From assembly GCA_030540435.1 (NCBI GenBank), contig JAUNWG010000010.1, positions 1 through 50,369 of the forward strand: 50,369 nucleotides of DNA, in the 5' to 3' direction. A program made the translations under genes and the position numbers. This DNA is from Eubacteriales bacterium. Lineage in GTDB: Bacteria; Bacillota; Clostridia; Oscillospirales; Butyricicoccaceae. Positions 22,754-32,194 of the stretch are shown here, piece by piece. The notes beneath the pieces were generated by a model, which saw nothing but the letters and a program-made list of their open reading frames with translations, ran no database searches and was not told the DNA's origin. Position 1 is the stretch's first letter; each line of letters opens with the position of its first letter.

Positions 22754-23770
22754 TTACAATCTCTTTTCGTCTTCCTCCTGCTCCCGTCTTTTTTTCACCG
22801 CCTTTACGATCATCAGGATAATCACCAGCAGCGCCACAGCGGAAATCACAGCGATGATCGCAATATGTTTTACACTGAGCTTGGATTCCTCCTTCATTTC
22901 CACCGGCGCTTCTGCGACCACCTTCTTTTCCACCGTTGTGGAAAGCGGCAGCTCCTTGGTATATTTCTGACCGAAATCGTCCTCATAGGACAACGTAACC
23001 TTGCCATCGACTTTTCCAATCGTATCAGTATCCACACGCAAATTGGTCGTGCCGACATTTGACTCACCGGCTTCAATCGTGCCGACTAAGACGCTTCCGC
23101 CATTAGAAATTCCCGGAATATCAAATGTCAACAGTGCATTATAAATGGTACTTTTTCCGGTATTCATCAAGTTCATGGAAAAGGTCGGCGTGTCTCCTTG
23201 TGTCAGACGGGCATCCAAAGCCGGTTCATCATAGGATAAAATAACCGACTGCCGTACGGTAATGATAAGCGTATCGGTTGCTGTATATGCATTTCCATCG
23301 CTGTCCTCATATTCCATCGTAACCGTCGCCGGATGTACGCCGGAAGTCGCTTTTTCCAGCGCCATAATATCAAACTGCCAGTCGTACCAGCCAGTTGCCT
23401 TGATCCGTTTTAAGTATTTCGTGCCCATTTCTACCGGAATGATCTCATGATCATCTACAGAAAAAGACATCTTTAAATTGCGTATTTGGCGTGAATCACT
23501 GGTATTATATACCGATACCGATAATGTCCCGGTATCTCCTGCGCTCAGATAATCGCAGTCCAGCGAATAGGCATAGACCATCAGCTTGGGCTGGCTTGTA
23601 ACAGCTGTAGACTCTGCTGCGCTGGAAGAAGCTCCACTGGATGCATTTTTCGTGCCCCCGCTTGCAGCTGCACTGTTTGCGGCCGTATCGCCTGCTCCGG
23701 CAAAGGCAGTCGGTGCAGCAAAAGCAGCAATCAGCAGTATTATCGTAAGACATTTTAACAAACGTTTCAT
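22754..23770 (-). CDS. Secreted, membrane-anchored beta-domain protein (COG1361/CARDB-like)
   Basis: Start at ATG 23770 (GAGGAA upstream), 338 residues; a longer frame would overlap the permease gene. A signal peptide (about 1-24) is followed by a Ser/Ala-rich linker and tandem Ig-like domains (VYNTSDSRQIRNLKMSF, LMNTGKSTIYNALLTFDIP), which match the NEW3/CARDB-type domain of S-layer-like proteins. A C-terminal helix (about 295-315) and a basic tail anchor it. It is 7 bp after the giant permease gene and so belongs to the exporter operon, perhaps as its outer partner. Confidence 0.8.
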   Translation of the reverse strand: MKRLLKCLTIILLIAAFAAPTAFAGAGDTAANSAAASGGTKNASSGASSSAAESTAVTSQPKLMVYAYSLDCDYLSAGDTGTLSVSVYNTSDSRQIRNLKMSFSVDDHEIIPVEMGTKYLKRIKATGWYDWQFDIMALEKATSGVHPATVTMEYEDSDGNAYTATDTLIITVRQSVILSYDEPALDARLTQGDTPTFSMNLMNTGKSTIYNALLTFDIPGISNGGSVLVGTIEAGESNVGTTNLRVDTDTIGKVDGKVTLSYEDDFGQKYTKELPLSTTVEKKVVAEAPVEMKEESKLSVKHIAIIAVISAVALLVIILMIVKAVKKRREQEEDEKRL

Positions 23771-23777
23771 ATGTTCC

Positions 23778-26594
23778 TCATAGCTCCCGGATATTCTGCA
23801 CAATGCTGCCTTTTAGCACCTGTTTTACCTTCCGCCGTGTGGTACAATAACAAACGAAAAACATCAGGAGAAGAAATACCAATGCAGGCAATACCGGCGG
23901 AAAACCGAGAACTTTCCATTCGTCCCAACCATTGATGTACTTTCGAAACAAGGTACGCCCAGTCAATGCAGCAAATACAAATGGAATACCAAAAATCGCG
24001 CCATGGAAAAATAGATATATCATCTGATACTGATAATTATGCCAGATATCATGTTCCGAAGCTCCCGTCGCACGCAGCGTGCCAATATATCTTTTTCCTG
24101 CCTGAATCTGTGTGGCAAAGGAATTGCTTATCATACAGGTACAAATCGCAAACAGCAAAATAAACACCGCCAATCCTGCTACCATCTTGCCATATGCAAT
24201 ATTGCGCGACTCCCTTGCCATAGCAATATAGTTTTCAACGGTAGTATTCCCGCTACGAGCAGCAATAGCCTGTAAGCTATCGTCCAAATACCACTCCATC
24301 TGTTTGGTTGGAGATTCCGATAGGAAAACCTCCGCAGTTTTATATTTCGCATCGTAACCTAAAGAGGAGAGACCGGCAATATTGGTGATAATTGTACCAC
24401 GCGCATCAGAAAAATCACCTTTGTCTATCACGCCGCCAATCGTGACCTTGCGGTCCTTTCGCTGCACATCATCCGGAAGAACAACTTCATCGCTATCGTT
24501 TGATGCATCTATTTTCGTTGCTGTTGTATACAACTTGCTTAATGTAATGGTATCTCCAGCATGAAACATATCATTTTCTGCAAGATACTGCGTACACTGC
24601 TGCTTTGCAAGATTGGCATCAGCTGAAGAATAATCATCACCGCATAGATCGTTTTGACTCATATAATATACACCGGTATATGCCGGTGCATAAACCAATA
24701 TCTCCTCACCCGAAGCGAGCTTATCTAGATGAATTTCGCCTTCATACAATTGATCGGATAGCGCCTCTATCTGCGCTTCATCCAATGCTGTAATACAAGA
24801 AGTATAATACTCTTGTGTATAGTCATATTTTTGCATGGTTTTCCTATATTGTTCCTGTGTCCGCTGATAAAACTCCTGTCCAGCTTTGTCCACCATCGGA
24901 AGCCCAGCATTCAGATATTCGGAAAAGGCTATCGTGTCGTAACCAAAATCCGTCAAATAATTTTTATTTATATGATCTGGAATAATATTTGTGATAACCT
25001 CTTTTGTGCATTGTGCAGACTGCACAGACTGTAATGCCATGATGTCCTTGATATCCTGCTCCATCATACCGGAGCTGTAACCGGAATATATCAACCCGGC
25101 ATCAACATCATTCCAGTTATCCGATCTAAGAGAATAATCGCAGGAATATGGCTTATCATTCAAGGAAAATAACAAGTCAAATCGGATTGTTTCATCATAA
25201 ATCATAGATGTCAGAATAAACATTCCTGCCGTCATCAAAGCAATCACACTCAGCTGATTCCTTCTGTTTAAAGATAAACTGCGCTTTGCCAGATGCTTGG
25301 CAACATCAAACACCTTTTTACTGCGGATTTTGCGGTTTTTTAGCTTTCTGGAAAGGGATACATCGCGAATGGCCTGCATTGGCGGGATGCGGGAAACCTT
25401 CCATAATGGAAAAAATGCTGCTGCCATGATGCAGAACAAACCAACTACCGCCGTTCCGAGTACTATCCAGATATTCAGTACAAAATGAAATCCAGGTCCC
25501 ATCAGCTGCATGATCCCCCAAACAGCAATGCAAGACAACAATACAGCAGGCGGGATAGAAAGCAGTGCAATAAGCATCGCTTCGCGCCCAAATATCTGGC
25601 GTATCTGTCGTTTGGTTGCAGCGACTGCACGCAATAAGCCGATCTGCCGCTGGCGCTCCCGCAGGTTGGCGGAAAACGCATTAACAATCCCCAAGCAGGA
25701 AGCAAGAATCAACGCAAAAGCAACTGTCATAATGGAATTTGCAAATGTCTTCATATTGTTCAGATCCAAACTCCCGGTTAAGTCCTCATCGTTGTAGGTG
25801 TCAAGTCCACCTACATCATAATCATTCAGCGCAAGCGAAATCTGATAGTGTGAGCAATGTTCGCCAGGAATATTGTAGGCCGCCCAGTATTTCACGCTAT
25901 ATTTTGCATAATAATTGATAACAGGCTTCCCACCTAAGCTGACTTCTTCCTCACGGGAAAGGACAGCCGCAGGATAATCATAATATACTGCGTCCACGCC
26001 TCCCTCATATGCCAGATTGTTCATACGATCGGAAAGGATACCAACCAATGTATAGTTTTTTTCTACCGGCTCATCTAAAAATCCTCCAGTCCCAACGGCA
26101 GTATCTTTGTTGCCCGTTGGAATATAGGCTGAAACAGTGATCATATCCCCCACCACGGCATCCAACCGCAGACGGGATAATGCCGACTGTTCTATTGCGA
26201 TCTCTCCCGCCTTTTCCGGCAGTCTGCCGTCTATCTCCCAATCAATCAGCCCTAACGCGGTATCATCGAAGACGGCCGCGGAAAAACCGGTATTGGCCTC
26301 CGGGCCCTCTAACGAAATATATTCTAAGATACTTGCTTTCCCAATGGCAGAAAAATAGCCTTTTCCTGCAAGCTCGTCAAATGGTGCATCTTTACAGTTT
26401 ACATAAATGACATCCTGCGTGCCATATCGTTTGGTATGAATCTCCTGTATGGAAATCTGCATGGAGTTCCAAAACAGCAGCAGCGACGCAGAGAAGAACA
26501 ACGCAAGTACAATACCAACCGTCATGGACAAATAGGTCCGTTTATGTTGGCGCAGGTTGCCTAATGCAATTGTATTAATGGAAAAGCGGTTCAT
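23778..26594 (-). CDS. Giant MacB/FtsX-type ABC exporter permease, copy 2
   Basis: 938 residues. Two repeats of the MacB layout: helix at about 17-40, outer domain to about 275, three helices to about 395 (ending WKVSRIPPMQAIRD), then a second helix near 435-455, a large second outer domain to about 790, and three helices ending VKQVLKGSIVQNIREL. The double structure gives eight helices and two outer domains. It sits 12 bp after its paralog, with which it shares almost identical N- and C-termini but a quite different middle, so the two probably form a heterodimer. The ATPase is encoded just upstream. Confidence 0.88.
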   Translation of the reverse strand: MNRFSINTIALGNLRQHKRTYLSMTVGIVLALFFSASLLLFWNSMQISIQEIHTKRYGTQDVIYVNCKDAPFDELAGKGYFSAIGKASILEYISLEGPEANTGFSAAVFDDTALGLIDWEIDGRLPEKAGEIAIEQSALSRLRLDAVVGDMITVSAYIPTGNKDTAVGTGGFLDEPVEKNYTLVGILSDRMNNLAYEGGVDAVYYDYPAAVLSREEEVSLGGKPVINYYAKYSVKYWAAYNIPGEHCSHYQISLALNDYDVGGLDTYNDEDLTGSLDLNNMKTFANSIMTVAFALILASCLGIVNAFSANLRERQRQIGLLRAVAATKRQIRQIFGREAMLIALLSIPPAVLLSCIAVWGIMQLMGPGFHFVLNIWIVLGTAVVGLFCIMAAAFFPLWKVSRIPPMQAIRDVSLSRKLKNRKIRSKKVFDVAKHLAKRSLSLNRRNQLSVIALMTAGMFILTSMIYDETIRFDLLFSLNDKPYSCDYSLRSDNWNDVDAGLIYSGYSSGMMEQDIKDIMALQSVQSAQCTKEVITNIIPDHINKNYLTDFGYDTIAFSEYLNAGLPMVDKAGQEFYQRTQEQYRKTMQKYDYTQEYYTSCITALDEAQIEALSDQLYEGEIHLDKLASGEEILVYAPAYTGVYYMSQNDLCGDDYSSADANLAKQQCTQYLAENDMFHAGDTITLSKLYTTATKIDASNDSDEVVLPDDVQRKDRKVTIGGVIDKGDFSDARGTIITNIAGLSSLGYDAKYKTAEVFLSESPTKQMEWYLDDSLQAIAARSGNTTVENYIAMARESRNIAYGKMVAGLAVFILLFAICTCMISNSFATQIQAGKRYIGTLRATGASEHDIWHNYQYQMIYLFFHGAIFGIPFVFAALTGRTLFRKYINGWDEWKVLGFPPVLPALVFLLLMFFVCYCTTRRKVKQVLKGSIVQNIREL
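26467..26572. repeat. Near-identical repeat within permease copy 2
   Basis: 106 bp match 29332-29437 with one difference visible (C versus T at about 26484). It encodes the N-terminal helix of both permeases. Outside it identity falls quickly, so it marks either a recent tandem duplication or gene conversion. Confidence 0.85.
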
Positions 26595-26606
26595 TACTAT
26601 CCCTCC

Positions 26607-29459
26607 TTACAGCTCCCGAATATTTTGCACAATACTGCCCTTTAGCACTTGTTTTACCTTCCGCCGCGTGGTGCAGTAGCATACAACAAACATCAACACA
26701 AGCAATACCAGCGCAGGTACAGGCGAAGGAACCCCATATAGCTCCATGTAATCATCCCAGTTTAAATAAAAATTTGCAAAAAAATATTGATTGACCCAAA
26801 CCTGCGCGCATCTAACAGCGATGGAAAGCGGAACACCGATGATACCGCTGCGCACAAACAGATAGATAAGCTGGTACAAATAATTTTTCCAAATATCGCG
26901 TTCCGAGGCGCCAGTCGCACGTAATATACCAATATAGCTTTTCCCCGCCTGAATCTGCGCAGTAAAGGAATTGCTTATCATACTGATGCAGATTGCAAAC
27001 ATCAGTATGATTACGGAAAATATGGCAATTAAGTATGCACTGGCAATATTTCGGGAATCTCTCGCCTGCGCAACATGATTGACCATTTGAGTCTGGTTGC
27101 TTCTAACCGCTATTATCCGTAAATTGTTCTCTAAATACTGCTCCATTTCCTTGCTCGGAGATTCTGATAAAAAGATTTGAAAATCATTGTACTTTGCATC
27201 ATAGCCAAGTGCAGACATACCCACAGTGCTGGTAATAACAGCACCCTTTGAGCCCAATCCGTTATTTGCATCAAGGATACCACCGATGGTAACCTCGCGG
27301 TCAATGCGCTGGACAGAATCCGGCAAGATCGTATCGCCGTTTTCATCTGTTTTCAGTCCCTCCACAGTGTACAGTTGGCTCAGTGTAATGGTATCGCCTG
27401 CATGAAACATATCATTTTCCACCAGATATTTTCCGCATTTTTGTTTTGCCGTCTGTTCGTCCGCTTTGGTAAAATCGTCACTGGTGTAATCCTTATAATC
27501 ATTGCTGTCCAGAATATCAGAGTATGCGCCAGAATAGGTAGGTGCTACAACCAGCACCTCTTCACCCGAAGCGAGTTTGTCCAAATTAATTTCCCCCTCA
27601 GACAAACAAGATGCTGCCGCCTTCAGCTGATCCTCGTCATACGCACACAGATTCTCCGTATAAAAATCCTTTGTGTAGCCATATTTCTGTTTGACATCCA
27701 AATACTGCTGACGCTCTTCCCGGCAAAATTCGTTATCAAACGCAAATGGCAAATCAGCAATCAGATACATCGAATTCCACGAATAATTTAAACCGAAAAC
27801 CGTCAGATAATCTGTCATACTCTCTGGAATAATGTTGATCTGTAAGCGTTTCTTACTGTGTATCGTCTGCACCGATTGCAGATCAAGTATATCTTGTCGA
27901 TCACGTTCTGTCATTCCTATTGAATTGTAATTTAACACCAAACCACTATACATGTCGCTGTTGCTTTCATCAATTTTCAATTCAAAATCACTGCCATCAT
28001 TCTCCACTATGCCGTTCCGCAATTTGTCAAAAGCATCCCCCATTCCTTCATGCATCTGTGAGGTCACGACAAACATCCCGGCTGTTATCAACGCAATAAT
28101 GCACACCTGTCTTCCCTTATTGAGAGACAGATTACGCTTTGCCAGATGGCTTGACACATTAAATACCTTTTTTGTGCGGATACGGCGGGATTTCATCTTT
28201 TTCGAGAGAGATACATCCCGAATTGCCTGCATTGGTGGGATACGTGAAACCCTCCACAAAGGAATATATGCTGCTACCATAATGCAGATCAGACCGACGG
28301 CCGCCATGCCGATCAATATCCATCCATTCAATATAAAACGAAAGCCCGGTCCCATCAGCTGTATTATCCCCCAGACAGCAAGACAAGACAGCAACATAGC
28401 GGGAAAGATGGAAAATAATGCAATGAGCATTGCCTCCCGTCCGAAGATCTGTCGTATCTGCCGCTTCGTCGCAGCGACTGCACGCAGCATACCAATCTGC
28501 TGCTGCCGCTCCCTCAAGTTCGCAGAAAAAGCATTGATAATTCCAAGACAGGAAGCGAGGATCAGCGCCTTTGCAACGATCATAATACAACTGACAAACA
28601 GCTCCATGTTGGAAATATCAGAACCGCTAATTAAATGATCGTTATCATAAGTAGCGAATCTAAAGATATAATCACTATTATCACAATCATATACTAACTT
28701 GGCATACAGATTATCTGCTTCGGTATCATCACCAGCATTGTCATATTCATCCCAAAATTTTTCGCTGAATTTCACATAGTAGTTGTTAACTGTCTTACCA
28801 CCAACTTCGATTGACTCCTCTTTGGAAAGCACCGCTGACGGAAAATCATTATATGCAGCTTGAACTCCATTGCCTGAGCAATTTAAATAACTATAATGCT
28901 CCGAGAGGATACCGACAAGTATATATGTTTTTTCCACAGTCTTATCCAGAAATGTACCTTCGCCATCATCTCCCATTCCTGTCGGAATATAAGCGGAAAC
29001 TGTGATCGTATCACCAATATCAGCGTCAGACTGTATTTTAGATAATGCCGATTGTTCCATCGCAATCTCTCCCGCCTTTTCCGGCAGTCTGCCGTCTATC
29101 TCCCAATCAATCAGCTGTAATGCATCATCATCAAAAACAGCCGCGGAAAAGCCGGTATTTTCGCTTGGATCATGCAAAGAAATATATTCTAAAATACTGG
29201 CTTTTCCAAGAACAGAAAGCCATCCCTGCCCATTCAGCTCATCAAACACTTCATCCGTACCGTTCATATAAATGACATCCTGCGCACCATATCGTTTGTT
29301 ATGGATCTCCTGTATGGAAACCTGCATGGAATTCCAAAACAGCAGCAGTGACGCAGAGAAGAACAACGCAAGTACAATACCAACCGTCATGGACAAATAG
29401 GTCCGTTTATGTTGGCGCAGGTTGCCTAATGCAATTGAATTGATAGAAAAGCGACTCAT
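26607..29459 (-). CDS. Giant MacB/FtsX-type ABC exporter permease, copy 1
   Basis: 950 residues, paralog of the following gene (both start xRFSINxIALGNLRQHKRTY). Same architecture: eight helices and two large outer domains at about 41-295 and about 455-800. It overlaps the ATPase gene by 4 bp (ATGA). The outer domains differ strongly from copy 2 in sequence, as expected if each recognises a separate part of the substrate. The operon has its own two-component system, so envelope-active peptides or lipids are likely substrates. Confidence 0.88.
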   Translation of the reverse strand: MSRFSINSIALGNLRQHKRTYLSMTVGIVLALFFSASLLLFWNSMQVSIQEIHNKRYGAQDVIYMNGTDEVFDELNGQGWLSVLGKASILEYISLHDPSENTGFSAAVFDDDALQLIDWEIDGRLPEKAGEIAMEQSALSKIQSDADIGDTITVSAYIPTGMGDDGEGTFLDKTVEKTYILVGILSEHYSYLNCSGNGVQAAYNDFPSAVLSKEESIEVGGKTVNNYYVKFSEKFWDEYDNAGDDTEADNLYAKLVYDCDNSDYIFRFATYDNDHLISGSDISNMELFVSCIMIVAKALILASCLGIINAFSANLRERQQQIGMLRAVAATKRQIRQIFGREAMLIALFSIFPAMLLSCLAVWGIIQLMGPGFRFILNGWILIGMAAVGLICIMVAAYIPLWRVSRIPPMQAIRDVSLSKKMKSRRIRTKKVFNVSSHLAKRNLSLNKGRQVCIIALITAGMFVVTSQMHEGMGDAFDKLRNGIVENDGSDFELKIDESNSDMYSGLVLNYNSIGMTERDRQDILDLQSVQTIHSKKRLQINIIPESMTDYLTVFGLNYSWNSMYLIADLPFAFDNEFCREERQQYLDVKQKYGYTKDFYTENLCAYDEDQLKAAASCLSEGEINLDKLASGEEVLVVAPTYSGAYSDILDSNDYKDYTSDDFTKADEQTAKQKCGKYLVENDMFHAGDTITLSQLYTVEGLKTDENGDTILPDSVQRIDREVTIGGILDANNGLGSKGAVITSTVGMSALGYDAKYNDFQIFLSESPSKEMEQYLENNLRIIAVRSNQTQMVNHVAQARDSRNIASAYLIAIFSVIILMFAICISMISNSFTAQIQAGKSYIGILRATGASERDIWKNYLYQLIYLFVRSGIIGVPLSIAVRCAQVWVNQYFFANFYLNWDDYMELYGVPSPVPALVLLVLMFVVCYCTTRRKVKQVLKGSIVQNIREL
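29332..29437. repeat. Near-identical repeat within permease copy 1
   Basis: Partner of 26467-26572, 2,865 bp apart in the same orientation. Recombination between them would delete one permease copy and fuse the rest in frame. Confidence 0.85.
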
Positions 29460-30160
29460 CGCTGCACCTCTGCTCCCTCGGAGGTCGCTTTGGTGTCACG
29501 GACAACCTGCCCGTCTTCTAGTGTTAAAATGCGGTCTGCCTGTTCCGCAACATGCAGGTCATGTGTAACCAAGATTAATGTAATACCCAGCTCTTTTCCG
29601 ACATATTTCAGCAGACCCAATACCTCGCGTCCGGTCTGACCATCCAGATTGCCGGTCGGCTCGTCTGCAAGCAAAATAGCAGGCTTGTTCGCCAGTGCAC
29701 GGGCAATCGCAATCCGCTGCTGTTGACCACCGGACAAGGCACTCGGCAGGTGATCCAACCGGTTCTCAATACCCAAAATATCAATAATCCGCTTGAGATA
29801 TTCTTCATCCGGTCTTTTCTTATCCAGCAAAATCGGCAGGCGGATATTTTCCGAAGCAGTCAACTCCTGCACCAGATTATACGCCTGAAAAACAAATCCA
29901 AACCGACGCCGGCGCAGGATGGAAAGCTGATTGTCATTGTAGGAAAACAGGTCTTTTTCCTGATAGATCACCTTGCCGGAGGTTGGGTACTCCAAACCAC
30001 CCAGCATATGCAGCAATGTGGATTTACCTGAACCGCTGGAACCGGTGATTGCGCAAAATTCACCCTGCTCAAATCCGATGGTAACGTCACGCACTGCATG
30101 GACACGTGCCTCACCGCTGGCATACATTTTGTTTAACTGCTCACATCGAATGATTTCCAT
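29456..30160 (-). CDS. ABC exporter ATP-binding protein (LolD/MacB-type)
   Basis: 234 residues with a complete set of motifs: Walker A at 40-48 (GSSGSGKST), Q-loop Gln92, signature LSGGQQQR at 142-149, Walker B and DEPTGNLD at 162-173, and His at about 199 (VTHD). It powers the two giant permeases encoded downstream. Promoter region 30161-30240 carries the TTACGA-type operator. First gene of a four-gene operon. Confidence 0.94.
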   Translation of the reverse strand: MEIIRCEQLNKMYASGEARVHAVRDVTIGFEQGEFCAITGSSGSGKSTLLHMLGGLEYPTSGKVIYQEKDLFSYNDNQLSILRRRRFGFVFQAYNLVQELTASENIRLPILLDKKRPDEEYLKRIIDILGIENRLDHLPSALSGGQQQRIAIARALANKPAILLADEPTGNLDGQTGREVLGLLKYVGKELGITLILVTHDLHVAEQADRILTLEDGQVVRDTKATSEGAEVQR

Positions 30161-30200
30161 ACTGATGTCCCTCCTTTACCATTAACCATAGCATACGAAC

Positions 30201-30220
30201 CTTACGATTCCGTGACGGTC
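30201..30220. promoter_or_regulatory. Degenerate second TTACGA half-site in the exporter promoter
   Basis: CTTACGATTCCGTGAC matches the left arm of the palindrome at 30223-30238 but only partly the right. The interval includes the minus-strand -35 TTGACC (30217-30222); no clear -10 follows at 17 bp. Confidence 0.4.
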
Positions 30221-31127
30221 AACTTACGATTTCGTAAGACTGCATTCCGTCTATGATCGGAAGATTGATATACATGCATAATCCATGTGCATCATTGGCG
30301 GCTGTGATAATACCATGATGCTTGGTGATGATCTCCTTTGTAATGGCTAAGCCAATGCCCGCGCTGTTTTTCGAGGTATTTCGGGAGGAATGAAAGAAGC
30401 GCTGGAACAGCTTCGGCAGTTCGTCCTCCGGCACGCCTCCGCCATTATCGCGGATTGTAATATGCACAGCAGCTTCTGTCTGCTCTAACAGGACAGAAAT
30501 TTTCCCGTTTTCCGTTGTATGTTCGCAGGAGTTTTTCAGAATATTCACAATTGCTTCCTTTATCCATGCTTCATCACAGCGCAGCTGTGCTTGCCCCTCT
30601 AATGTGAAGCATTTTGTCGGATATAATGCATATAAGCCATTCCAAACATCTGCAACCAGCAAATGCAGCGGATGCATTTGAAATGACATAGCATAGGCAT
30701 CTGCTTTTAGATTTTCCAGCCGGAGGAGGGAGTAAATAAGCTCTTCCATGTGCTCGATTAACACCAGCTGCTTGTCTGTGTGCGCATTGGGAAATACCGC
30801 TGCATCCATTTCACAGTACAACTTGAGCGCTGCCAGAGGTGTTTTTAGCTGGTGGGAAATATCTGCCACAAAATCCACGTTTTGTTTGCTCTGGGCAACC
30901 ATATTGGCATGCTCAGTCAATATCTTGTTCTCTAAATCTGCCGCTGCATTTTCCAGTAATGCAAACGAATCATCCTGCACGCTGTATTTCGGCACAGTTG
31001 GATGCAGTAAAAATGCCTGAATCCGGTCATATAAGCGCTGCTGTCGCTGTTTCTGGCAATATTGACAGACAATCAAAATGATACAGCATATCGCCAAAAC
31101 AACAGTCAATACAGATAAAGGTGTCAT
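30219..31127 (-). CDS. Sensor histidine kinase (BceS-like, short sensor)
   Basis: 302 residues from ATG 31127, which has GGAGG eight bases upstream and overlaps the regulator stop by 4 bp. There is one clear membrane helix (about 4-24) and no external loop, so the signal must come through the membrane or from a partner such as the permease, as known for Bce-type kinases. HisKA His92 (ISHQLKTPLAAL), HATPase N box (NILKNSCEHT), G1 (DNGGGVPEDEL) and G2 (GIGLAITKEII). Confidence 0.9.
   Translation of the reverse strand: MTPLSVLTVVLAICCIILIVCQYCQKQRQQRLYDRIQAFLLHPTVPKYSVQDDSFALLENAAADLENKILTEHANMVAQSKQNVDFVADISHQLKTPLAALKLYCEMDAAVFPNAHTDKQLVLIEHMEELIYSLLRLENLKADAYAMSFQMHPLHLLVADVWNGLYALYPTKCFTLEGQAQLRCDEAWIKEAIVNILKNSCEHTTENGKISVLLEQTEAAVHITIRDNGGGVPEDELPKLFQRFFHSSRNTSKNSAGIGLAITKEIITKHHGIITAANDAHGLCMYINLPIIDGMQSYEIVS
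30223..30238. promoter_or_regulatory. Palindrome CTTACGA-TT-TCGTAAG, likely response-regulator operator
   Basis: Perfect palindrome directly upstream of a TTGACC -35-like element that serves the exporter operon. It also encodes the last residues of the kinase gene (Ser-Tyr-Glu-Ile-Val). Related to the dyad at 32109-32128, so the same BceR-type regulator probably binds both. Confidence 0.6.
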
Positions 31128-31786
31128 TTTTCCGACCTCCATTGATAGCCGACGCCACGTACAGTACGGATGGTATTTCCGCCGATCTTTTCCCGCAGTC
31201 TACTGATATGCACAGACAAAGTATTGTCATCAATATATACGCCTGCATCGTCCCAAATCGACTGCAAAAGCTGTGCACGGGTGAATATCTGACTGCGGTT
31301 GCGCACCATGACAGCCAATAGCTGAAATTCTGTTGGCGTGAGAAAAACCGGATTATCCTTTCGGAAAACGGTCCGGTTGTCCAAATCTATTTTCAATTCC
31401 CCCTGCTCAAAGACAGCCGCCGGACTGCGCCGCAACAGCGCACGAATACGGGATAATAGCTCCTGCAAACGGAATGGCTTTGTGACATAATCATCGCCTC
31501 CCACGTCCAAACCACGTACGATCTCCATTTCCTCATCCCGTGCAGTAAGGAATAAAATCGGTGTACAGATTCCTTGACTTCGCCAGTTTGCACACAGTTC
31601 ATATCCATTGCCGTCCGGCAGGGATACATCCAAAAGAATTAAACGATAAGAATTTTCGGTAACATATTGATTCGCAGCAGTACAATTTCCCGCAAGGTCA
31701 GCAGTATAGCCCTCGCGCTGTAGCATTTCATGTAAACCGTCCTGCAAAAACGGATCATCTTCAACCAAAAGCAGTTTTATTTCCAT
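31124..31786 (-). CDS. OmpR-family response regulator (BceR-like)
   Basis: 220 residues: receiver with Asp53 (LLDVSLPDGNG) and a C-terminal winged helix (DDNTLSVHISRLREKIG, TVRGVGYQW). It lies upstream of its kinase and the exporter genes on the same strand. It probably binds TTACGA-type palindromes at 30223-30238 and 32109-32128. A weak promoter (TTGTTT, 16 bp, TATTAT on the minus strand) lies just upstream. Confidence 0.92.
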   Translation of the reverse strand: MEIKLLLVEDDPFLQDGLHEMLQREGYTADLAGNCTAANQYVTENSYRLILLDVSLPDGNGYELCANWRSQGICTPILFLTARDEEMEIVRGLDVGGDDYVTKPFRLQELLSRIRALLRRSPAAVFEQGELKIDLDNRTVFRKDNPVFLTPTEFQLLAVMVRNRSQIFTRAQLLQSIWDDAGVYIDDNTLSVHISRLREKIGGNTIRTVRGVGYQWRSEK

Positions 31787-32108
31787 AATAAAGCCTCAAA
31801 TCTTTGCAATATAATATAGGCGCTATCTAAAAAAACAAGAAAATGACGAATATTTCGCAAAAACGAGGTGGATTCGATGCAACAAAACATTTCCAGCTGC
31901 GCACCGCTCACTACATGAAGTGTTTTTCATACCTCGCTGCGGCCTGGCAAAATCACGCAGTAATCCTTTCGGATTTCAAGTGATTTTAACAATGAAGTCA
32001 TCCGTATTTGTATTTTCGGCTTTTCAGATACGCCCAACTTCTGACAAAATTTCACAGCTGACGCTGTGTCTGCGCTTATTATAGCATAATAGTTGAGCAA
32101 GAAATGGA

Positions 32109-32128
32109 TTCTTACGATATCGTAAGAA
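32109..32128. promoter_or_regulatory. Perfect 20-bp palindrome TTCTTACGAT/ATCGTAAGAA
   Basis: Fully symmetric and built on the same TTACGA/TCGTAA arms as the operator in front of the exporter operon (30223-30238), although with a slightly different centre. About 320 bp upstream of the regulator start; possible binding site of the response regulator. Confidence 0.55.
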
Positions 32129-32179
32129 AAAACAGCCACCTGCCAGAATGATTTTTTCATCATTCCCGCAGACGGCTGT
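32127..32179 (-). terminator. Terminator of the THUMP methyltransferase gene
   Basis: On the minus strand ACAGCC and GGCTGT close a long stem with an inner GGAATGAT/ATCATTC hairpin, followed by six T residues (32127-32132 as A on plus). It lies 16 bp after the gene. Confidence 0.8.
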
Positions 32180-32194
32180 ATTTCTTCATATTAA

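Larger units (their letters stand above)
31787..32194. other. 408-bp gap with operator, terminator and possible small transcript
   Basis: Contents: weak minus promoter near 31800-31840; an open 13-codon reading frame (31877-31918, plus strand, ATG with GAGGTGG) of unknown meaning; a two-tier hairpin (AATCAC 31951 to GTGATT 31985, inner AATCC/GGATT) followed by TT; the perfect palindrome 32109-32128; and the terminator 32127-32179. No gene longer than 80 codons looks real here; a 78-codon minus frame at 31927-32163 is not supported by codon use or a ribosome site. Confidence 0.5.

Noticed and set aside
31949..31986. Riboswitch
   Set aside because: The hairpin is simple and no conserved ligand core was recognised here or in other leaders of the window.
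31927..32163. 78-codon minus-strand frame
   Set aside because: Overlaps the palindrome and terminator at 32109-32179, no convincing ribosome site, no family.
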